This document shows positions 56,600-64,000 of a stretch of 64,000 nucleotides of DNA, one piece after another. Position numbers and translations under genes: made by a program. The stretch comes from Diphasiastrum complanatum (lineage: Eukaryota > Streptophyta > Lycopodiopsida > Lycopodiales > Lycopodiaceae): assembly GCA_029204225.1 (NCBI GenBank), contig CM055113.1:27474592-27538591 (forward strand), given 5' to 3'. The notes beneath the pieces are model-generated. The model saw only the letters and a program-made list of their open reading frames with translations, was not told the origin of the DNA and did not search any database. Position 1 is the stretch's first letter; each line of letters starts with the position of its first letter.

Positions 56600-57045
56600 A
56601 TTGATACTTCCCAGTCTCCGCGCTATACTATCCATCGTGATGTCCCATCTACAACGGACATCATGATCCTTCCTAGAAAATATTGAAGTTTCATTAGTAC
56701 CCCCACATATGGGAGTAGGTTCGGTGGACAAGGAGTCGTTTTCTTTTTCAAGACAGGAAAATACTTTTTTGATATTTTGGTTGAAAAATCTTTCTTCCTC
56801 CTCATACTTATCAGCAAGACTGGCTAAATCGACAACAAAATTCTCCAAAATTTCCAAAAGGCCAATACAATTTATGAAAGGGTGTTTGATTTGTACTGCT
56901 TTTGTAAGCGGTTCTGAATGCCTATAATGCTGCATACAGTTTATGTTCCCAATCAGACCGACTCGCTTCAACTGTTTTCGTCATAATAGTGCAGAGAATC
57001 TCATCGAAAGATTCAGCTTGGCCATTTCCTCTGGGACACATCATA
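56600..57045 (-). pseudogene. Gypsy J integrase fragment
   Basis: On the minus strand from 57045, RGNGQAESFDEILCTIM, then TKTVEASRSDWEHKLYAAL and NQTPFHKLYW match the Gypsy C integrase C-terminal half. Further on (56890-56800) a shifted frame gives LENFVVDLASLADKYEEEE, the counterpart of EFLVPSLRKA... The 171-residue frame 56456-56971 is a mixture of this and Copia F antisense and is not a real protein. Confidence 0.65.
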
Positions 57046-59845
57046 TCCTACACATAAGTTGCTCAAATGAAGGTCTTAAAATTTTTAAGTGGTAAGTGTA
57101 TATATGAAGAAGACATCTATGAAAGGATTTGATGTGATTCATCATAGTTTATGAGATATGATTTTTTGAATAAGTGCTTGAAATGCACAAACGACTCTAG
57201 TGTCAAGTATTTGTGGAGATTCTAAGCCTATCAAGCATTGAAGCCATAGCTAGCAATATGGGCTTACGTGAGTAGAAGAATTAACTCATAAGGAGTTAAT
57301 TGTCAACTTACTTCCTAAAGTTATATATGAATAGTTCTTTTTATCATATATAAATAAGAATTTCAAAGGTAAAAAATATTTTTACTATTTAAATGATTAT
57401 CTCAATTGCTTGAGTACTTCCAAATTTAATATGATAATGTTTTTCAGAGATAAATTATTCATGAAAGTTTAAGAAACCATGGTGATTGGCCTTGATTGCA
57501 CTAATTTTGAGCAGTGTCAAAGACTTTGTCCTCTGAGCTACAAGCATGAATAGCCTTGACCCCCCCCCCCCCCCCCCCCCCGGCCCTTCTTCTTTTTTCA
57601 GGGACATTATACGTTTGTATTTCCTTGCTCAACATAGAACTTGGTTGTTTTTAGACTCAACATTATTAGATTTTTTGAAGCTTTACTTTTTTTGTCAAAG
57701 TACAGTACTTTGGACCTTAATTGAGTCTATTAATTATTCACAAGAGGGATTGATTGATTGATCATAAAACAAATGCAAACTAGACACAAAGTTGAGATCT
57801 AGATTGACAATTTTACATGCATCAAGCAAGAGCAATCTAAAATCATTAAGCAAAAGTGATGATCACCCCACACACGTGTGGTACAGTACACTATATGGCC
57901 TGTAGACAACAAATAATGTTAAGAACACTTAGGTTTTGCTTGGATCCAAAAGAAATCAAAGTACATAGTGTAGAAGGTCGAGTTTGCTAATGAGCTCTCA
58001 AAAATATTCTAAGGCATTACTATGGAGAGATGGTAATATACAGAACGCCTCTTCCCACCTCGAGTTAGGCGAAAATCCAGCATGTAATAAGGAGGATGAT
58101 TGAGCTTTCTTGCCCTAATTTGCCATTCTAGCCTCATCCTCGAGTCTTGCCATGTAGGTGGCTAGATTGATCAACCTACTCCATAAATCTAGGAGTTTGG
58201 TCCTATAATGTAGGAACCACTACCAAACAAACTTGACCAACTTTATAGACATGATCTAACCTACTCTAGTGTAGCTTCCCAGGTGGCACCATGGCCTCAC
58301 ACACGTGGGACCCATCTATGTACAATTTACATGGTTTTGATCAAGCTAGATTTGCCAATTTTTTGGCAATTTCTCACATTTTTTGCAATCATTCATCCTA
58401 TGTTGGCCTTGTAGAGTCTAGAAGACAAAAAGAATAATGTTCTACCAAGGCAATTCCAAAGACATACTTTAAAAGCAAAGGTTTAAAAGAAAATATTAAA
58501 GATTAGCAAGGGGTGAGATTGTAGCTGAAGACAAAATCGAAACTTTTATTTTTTGAAAATGTTGATTATCAACTATGTTTTTATACTATTGATGACGGAG
58601 ATGCTAAAAAAATATCAAAGGTGATAAATAAGGACCTTGCACACTATGTATAGCAAACATACTTTACAGCTTTTAAATGAAATATTATTTAAATAATTAA
58701 TCTTCAGTCAAATACACTGAAATTCATTCATTCATGCAAGATTTTCTAAAATGCACTTCTCCTATTTGGAGAGCTGTTATATTTCACTCTAGTTGGCAAT
58801 CAACGAGTATTCAAAAACTTTGATTGAGGTTTGCAATGTCAAAATCGATGAGAATGTTGTTTGGTCAATCTCTCAATCCCATTTTAGTTTTATTTGTAAT
58901 TTGTTTGTAGCTACAAATTAATTTTTGCATGTTGTAAACGTTGTATAGATTTTTATTTTACATTTTGATGTCTTGGTTATTTTTTATCTACTCAATGTTT
59001 TATATTCATTAACATGCTCTCTAATTAACTTAGTCCTATTATGTTTCATTTATGTTTGAGACGCGAGGCTTTCCAACGAGATTGAATACATAACCATAGA
59101 TTATTATTTACTTGATGGCAATTACTCCATGTTACATTACAACTCAACTAGTGGGACAAGTTTTGGCAATCTGTTTGAATATCCAATTGTGACATAGAAA
59201 TTGAAGATTCTCATAAGTCACTCAATGCCTTGTCCACATCAAAAGCCACAACAATCAATAAATCATTCAATTGAAAAAATTTCACATTGTGGATTGAGTG
59301 CTTGGATTTTTTTAACAGTTGTGGAACAACTAGTACATGTGTTGCACAAAAAGTCAAATGTTGTTGCAGTATTTAAAAATAGTAAAATTAGTGAAATTTA
59401 TAAGATTGCAAATAACGTCACTTTTTGTTCTGCTAGATGAATTGTTTTAGAAAAAAATTGTTCAAACAAAGAAGACTACCATTTTCTTGTCTAAGGAGCC
59501 AAAGCCTCCTGCTAGTGGGAAGTTAGTGAGACGAGAGATTTGTCAGGTATTAGAACACAACTACCAAAGTTTTGGTTGAAGATGGTTGTAAATAATGAGG
59601 CAACAAGGGGCTCTTCATCACTTTTGGACATCTCGATATGTACTCAACATTTTTTATGAGAATAAAAACAGTAAACCTTATCTTTTGTTTATTAAATGTT
59701 ATTTATCTGAGTTTTATGTAATAATGTTATTTTGTTCTGTATTTAGTTTTTGTTAGAGATAGAAGGATTATAGTTTTTTGAACCTAACATGTTTATTGAA
59801 TGCAATAATATTGCAAGGTTTAAAGCTTTTAGAGGGAAGCTCGAC
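57046..59845. other. Intergenic, no gene recognised
   Basis: AT-rich. Includes a C homopolymer (57560-57581) and an unrecognised short frame at 59201-59440. No domain, LTR or RNA gene seen. Confidence 0.4.
57560..57581. repeat. Poly-C tract
   Basis: 22 consecutive C; length likely unreliable. Confidence 0.9.
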
Positions 59846-59869
59846 CTCCAAGGGCATTTCGCCCAGGAA

Positions 59870-59913
59870 GGGCGTCCGCCCGAGGGCGAAAGCCTTCCTC
59901 GGGCGGAACGCCC
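59870..59913. repeat. GC-rich hairpin
   Basis: GGGCGTCCGCCCGAGG (59870-59885) pairs with CCTCGGGCGGAACGCCC (59897-59913), with one unpaired base and an 11-base loop. It stands out in an AT-rich region and is bordered by further GGGC/GCCC words. Confidence 0.85.
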
Positions 59914-60000
59914 CAAGGAAGCATCAGTCCTTGCCGTAAAATCAGTTTTTACTTTTTTTCTTTTAATGATATTTTTGCCATAAATCTTTTTTTACATGGA

Positions 60001-60056
60001 CCTTCCACGCGGAGGGTGTAAAAAAAATTTTACACGCATCTTCCACGCGGAAGGTG
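60001..60056. repeat. Nested foldback: palindrome between CTTCCACGCGGA repeats
   Basis: GTGTAAAA-AAAA-TTTTACAC (60016-60035) is a perfect 8-bp-arm palindrome. It lies between two copies of CTTCCACGCGGAGGG / CTTCCACGCGGAAGG (60002-60016 and 60040-60054), each nearly self-complementary. Confidence 0.85.
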
Positions 60057-60816
60057 CTTGTGGTTAAAAAAAATTAAAAAAACCAGAGACGGACAGATTG
60101 CGCTAGGTAAAGCACGTCCATTTCCTTCATTAAAAAGCAAAACGTGATTTTCCGTATGGATAATAATATTACTTTTGAAATTAAGGATAATTGCAAACAT
60201 ACTTAGGTTTTATGTTGTGTGATATCGGATATAGTTAACTATAATTATTTTAATACCATGATAAATTTAATTTATTTTCAATACTTTAAACATACATATT
60301 TCTAAGTATGGAAACAAGCAAGTGAATTTCAAATTTCTTAAAAAAACCCAATATGTTTAAAATCATATTTGGTTTTCATACATAATAATAATAATCTCAA
60401 TTACATCCAAACTTTTGACAAGATAGTTGTTCACATTGATTTTTTTGCATATTTAAACTTAAAAAATTAAAAATGATTTGATAATCTCTTTTGTTGTGAT
60501 GTTTGTAGTTAATAAACTGAAACTCTTATTTAATTCAATACTGTGTTTTAACCATTTTGAAATTTTGAAAAACTTGAGAAAAAACGGAGAAGTCACTTGA
60601 GAAAATTTTGCTCCTTACAGCCAACACTGGATTACGCAGATTTGGAATCTCAAGAAGAGCTCCAGTTCCAGTTAACTTGTTACAAACGCTTTTAAGTTTT
60701 GTGGTGTACGGCCACTCCTACTCACCAGAAGGTTTCTGTCCATCTTCCACAAGGAGTCAATTTTTGTGACTTGAGAGATTCAATTGCTTTTCATGCATGT
60801 TCATGCAACTCCAATG
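60057..60816. other. Intergenic, no gene recognised
   Basis: Very AT-rich to about 60560, then mixed. Nothing recognised. Confidence 0.4.
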
Positions 60817-60889
60817 TAGTCATTTTCATCATCCATATAATTTTAGTCATTTTCATCATCCATATATTTAGTCATTTTCATCATCCATA
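60817..60889. repeat. Three-copy tandem repeat
   Basis: TAGTCATTTTCATCATCCAT occurs three times in a row with variable AT spacers (period about 25-27 bp). Confidence 0.9.
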
Positions 60890-60919
60890 GAATTTTTAAC
60901 CGGTAACTGTACAATTACA

Positions 60920-61535
60920 CAGTTGTTCCTTGGCACATGACTTAGGAGTATACAAGGGACATTTTTAACTGAGTTGTGACTCGATAGAATAGGTCATGTC
61001 CCTGACTTGGGCTAGTCAGATACATATCTGACCTGGATTCCTAGTTGTTCCTTGGAACACGACTTAAGAGTATATAACAAGGAATTTTTTAGTTTAGTTG
61101 TGATCCGACTAACAACTTAGCAGATTCTAACTCAGTTCAGTTCTATGGGTAATTAATAGTGTTGACTCAAGTTGTGGCTCAATAGAGCAAGTAATGTCCC
61201 CTGACTTGGGCTCATCAGTTACATATCTGACCTGTGTTTAGTCTGCCATCGTGGCAGATTCTAACTCAGTTCAGTTCTATGGGTGATTAATAGTACACTT
61301 CACAGTTCTTGGGATGATGAACTGCATCCAGCACAGGTTCTTAGGATAGTTCACCTCATCCAGCAGATTCTAACTCAGTTCAGTTCTATGGGTGATTATT
61401 AATAGTACACTTCACAGTTCTTGGGATGATGAACTGTACGCAGCACAGGCTCTTAGGATAGTTCACATCCAGCACAGTTCTTAATATGTTTCACTGTGTG
61501 CAACACAGTTCTTACAATGATTCACTGCATTAAAG
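60920..61535. repeat. Complex minisatellite
   Basis: GCAGATTCTAACTCAGTTCA recurs at about 61120, 61253 and 61363; TTGTTCCTTGG(A/C)AC..GACTTA(A/G)GAGTATA recurs at about 60923 and 61046. The 3' part (61298-61535) is a run of about 28-31 bp units built on CACAGTTCTTxxxATGxTTCACTGxxTxCAG. Non-coding. Confidence 0.8.
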
Positions 61536-62185
61536 GTAGCTCTATGATGACTGGATTATCTTCTTACTAGAAGTTCTTAACAATTACTTTTATAATTCAA
61601 ACTGCAGTCCAAAATAGATTGCAGATAAAAGAAAAGTTCCTTGGAACTTACAACTTCTGAAAAAATACATGTGCTTAGTTTTCGACAAAATCAACAATTA
61701 CGAACCTCCTAGAATGGGCCCAGTCCAAGCTGACATATAAGGTTCACAGCTAACCCAAAAAATCACAAGTCAATGAAGATTCAACAACTCTCGTAGCACA
61801 TGCATAATAGTTGATATCAGCTTACTGAACTAAGGCATTCAAGCACAAACCTGAGCATTTTCAAAAAATGAAAATCACACGGCTGGTAATTGTAACTTTT
61901 GATATTTATAAGGACCTGAAATCAGGGGCCCTGCACATTATGATCCTTCAAAGCACATTGACTCATGGCACTTGCTCCCACGTTTCATAGTTAACTGATG
62001 CCTCTTAAAAAGGATCTCTGCTATAAATCGTTTGGAGTCAAAACGTATCACAACACAATCTAGCTCCAGTTTGTTTAAGGGGGCTTGTTCAATAAACAGC
62101 CACCAGTAGCTTTGGACTTGCCTCATGAATCTAAGATTGTTCATGCTAGAATGTTTGACAAACTTCAACACAAAACTCACCATAC

Positions 62186-62220
62186 AAGTGCAATGTCATC
62201 ATCAGAAGAACGTATCTGCA
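62186..62220 (-). CDS. Possible small internal exon
   Basis: On the minus strand, TCATATTGCAG precedes ATACGTTCTTCTGATGATG..TTGTATG, which is followed by GTGAGTTTTG. Acceptor and donor are both strong. Read as IRSSDDDIALV it has no known match. No full gene model can be built. Confidence 0.3.
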
Positions 62221-62560
62221 ATATGAGAAAATCGGTAATACCATTGCCATGCCGAGAGTTTCAATCAACAATAGATAACAACTAGCAATACTAAGACCTC
62301 AAAACATTGAAAAATATACAAGCAGTCTGTCAAACTTAGTGATTGATATCTTGCATATTGTGCTGTCCTAGAGAGCAATTTAGAAGCACATCTTAGATTA
62401 CAAAAAACTTTTTGGCGCAGCTTAAGTAGTCCTTGGAAGTTTGCTTATGTCACCAAAATGACAGGAATCTTCAACTTTCACCCTGTCAAAGGCTTCCAAA
62501 ATTGTGGAAGTGCCGAAACTATGATACACTCTTGATGATGCTTCAACGGTATGCTTGCTT

Positions 62561-62644
62561 CATTAGCTAAGACCATTCATGACAAGCAGCTGTGGAAGCT
62601 TCCCTGCCCGGATGAATCCAACTGCCCATGATTCACAGCATAAC
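62561..62644 (-). CDS. Possible terminal exon
   Basis: On the minus strand, ACTTTCTGCAG precedes an open stretch read as QLCCESWAVGFIRAGKLPQL, then LVMNGLS and TAA. It would be the last exon of a gene lying to the right, but the exon at 62186-62220 lies further downstream, so both cannot belong to one simple model. Confidence 0.25.
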
Positions 62645-63475
62645 TGCTGCAGAAAGTAAAAATTCTTGCAGAACTGGCTTGCATGACCTTGTAATCAAAG
62701 TACATGCATGAGTTTTAAATAAGTGAAATAGAAGACAGAATTGAGGAAAGCATTTACAAATTGAAACTGCTTAGATGATGCAAGATTGTGCACAAGAATA
62801 GTTTTGAAGCTTTATACCAGTTCTTCCATTAGTTGAATAAAAATTGTTATGCAAGTTGGTAGGGATTTCCCTGTCAGCTTTTTGTTTCCCAAAACCATGC
62901 TAAAAGAAAAATATCCTATCTAAAAAGATCACTCACTACTAGAAAGCAAAAAGTTCAAATTTGTCAATAGGTTCTTTTTTCAAGCATAAAGAACATTGGA
63001 CCTTCAACCACATTCATTTAAGCTTGGTGAATCTATGCTTACGTTTCTTAGCTGTGCTAGCATGTGCTTCCTGTTTGAAGGAAGATACGCAGCAAGCTAC
63101 TTTCATCCCCCATTTTGTATCCTTTTTTTAGAAATTAAGTCAGCATGCACTTTACTTTCAATTGAGCCAACTCTTGCTTATCAGGCAGATACTTAGCAAG
63201 TTGCTCTCACCCAGCAACCTATTTTGAAACTCATTCTGTATCCCCTTTTTAGTACTTGGGAGGTAGAGATGACAAACTTCCTGACCTTGTATGTAGTATC
63301 CATTAATCAAAATACAAGTCAAAAATCAAAACATTGCAGGGCAATAACAACTGTTGCTATCACAAGCATTTGTTAGATATTAAAGATCAAAATATTCAAT
63401 CTCACAGGAAAAGAGAGCATACAAAAAAAACGATCAAAAAACATTCCACATTTGTTACCCTGCAGTAGCAAGAAT

Positions 63476-63985
63476 ATATGTACTGGAATTTAGCTATGTC
63501 AAGTTTATGACCAAAATCCCACAATGAACATTGATAGAACCGGAATAAGTTGTGCTGATCAAATGAATGTGAAGCAAAAGGAGAATGATCTCCACAAGTA
63601 TACCGCAAATAAAGATTGTGAGTCTTGTTGAAGTAAATGCTCAACCAAACCAATGCTTTATCCAGTATCATAGGAAAACAATACAAAACTCTGTCAGCCT
63701 CCCATGTAATTTCGCACTAGCAAGAATATTACTTACTGGAATCTGGCTATATCAAGTTTATAACCAAAACCCCATGATGAACATTGATAGAACGGGAATA
63801 ACTTAAGTTGTGCTGATCAAATGAATGTGAAGCAAAAAGAGAATGATGATCTTCACAAGTATACTGCAAATAAAGATTGTGACTCTTGTTGAAGTAAATG
63901 CTCATTCAAACCAATGCTTTATCCAGTAGCATAGGAAAAAAATAAAAAACTCTATCAGCCTCTCATCTAGTTTCGTCTGGAGGTT
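63476..63985. repeat. 242-bp tandem duplication
   Basis: 63476-63717 (TAGCAAGAATATATGTACTGG..) is repeated at 63718-63985 with small indels (for example GAGAATGATCTC versus GAGAATGATGATCTT). Non-coding. Confidence 0.9.
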
Positions 63986-64000
63986 GATAGGCCACGGCAC

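Larger units (their letters stand above)
61536..63475. other. Possible intron-rich region of a minus-strand gene
   Basis: No long open frame, but two short stretches with good splice borders on the minus strand (listed separately). The rest shows no domain or repeat. Confidence 0.3.

Noticed and set aside
56456-56971. 171-residue minus-strand frame that looks like a soluble helical protein
   Set aside because: Its DNA is a Gypsy integrase fragment (related to 21440-21600) read out of phase and then antisense Copia F gag.

Overview
This is a window of a large, transposon-rich land-plant nuclear genome. The evidence is a land-plant-type QALGGH C2H2 zinc-finger gene with an EAR repression motif, several lineages of Ty1/Copia and Ty3/Gypsy LTR elements primed by tRNA sequences (TGGTATCAGAGC and TGGCGC types), a LINE reverse-transcriptase remnant, tRNA-derived SINE-like units, a MITE, and long GA/CT microsatellites. 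No bacterial operons, CRISPR arrays or organelle gene clusters are visible. The species cannot be fixed from sequence alone; the mix would suit a fern, lycophyte, gymnosperm or other plant with a bloated genome.

Layout. 1-6470: a decayed plus-strand Gypsy element (B), split in its gag by a minus-strand Gypsy-type element (A, 966-4797) with a 5-bp target duplication. 6440-11242: a degraded antisense reading region, microsatellites, tandem duplications, a SINE-like unit and non-coding sequence. 11243-22500: Gypsy C (plus), whose integrase is split by a complete minus-strand Copia-type element D (15985-21430, 651/654-bp LTRs, target duplication TATAA). D keeps gag and protease but has replaced most of pol with unrecognised open frames. 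22500-23815: a Copia remnant (K) and an LTR with an internal inversion. 23816-26700: non-coding sequence with SINE-like units. 26700-31100: the only confident host gene, a single-exon coding region for an 818-residue four-finger C2H2 repressor (28436-30892), with a cluster of CACGTG-type sites about 1.4 kb upstream. 31100-36139: hairpin, LINE remnant, LTR fragment with an expanded CT tract, and an unrecognised decayed multi-exon gene ending in a duplicated membrane-anchor exon.

36140-57045 is a rearranged retroelement block. It has a tandem LTR-internal-LTR-internal Copia array (G and H), a Gypsy 5' half (I), a TGACTC-rich minisatellite, the best preserved Copia polyprotein of the window (E, 51813-54569), a Copia 5' half (F), and a Gypsy integrase scrap (J). 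H and F are complementary halves that meet within 2 bp, which suggests that 45987-56526 was inverted. 57046-64000 is mostly non-coding, with GC-rich foldbacks, minisatellites, a 242-bp duplication and possible small exons of a minus-strand gene.

Functionally, the zinc-finger protein is expected to act alone as a nuclear transcription repressor. Everything else is selfish DNA: E is the closest to an autonomous source, and D looks like a non-autonomous relative of it that would need pol in trans.
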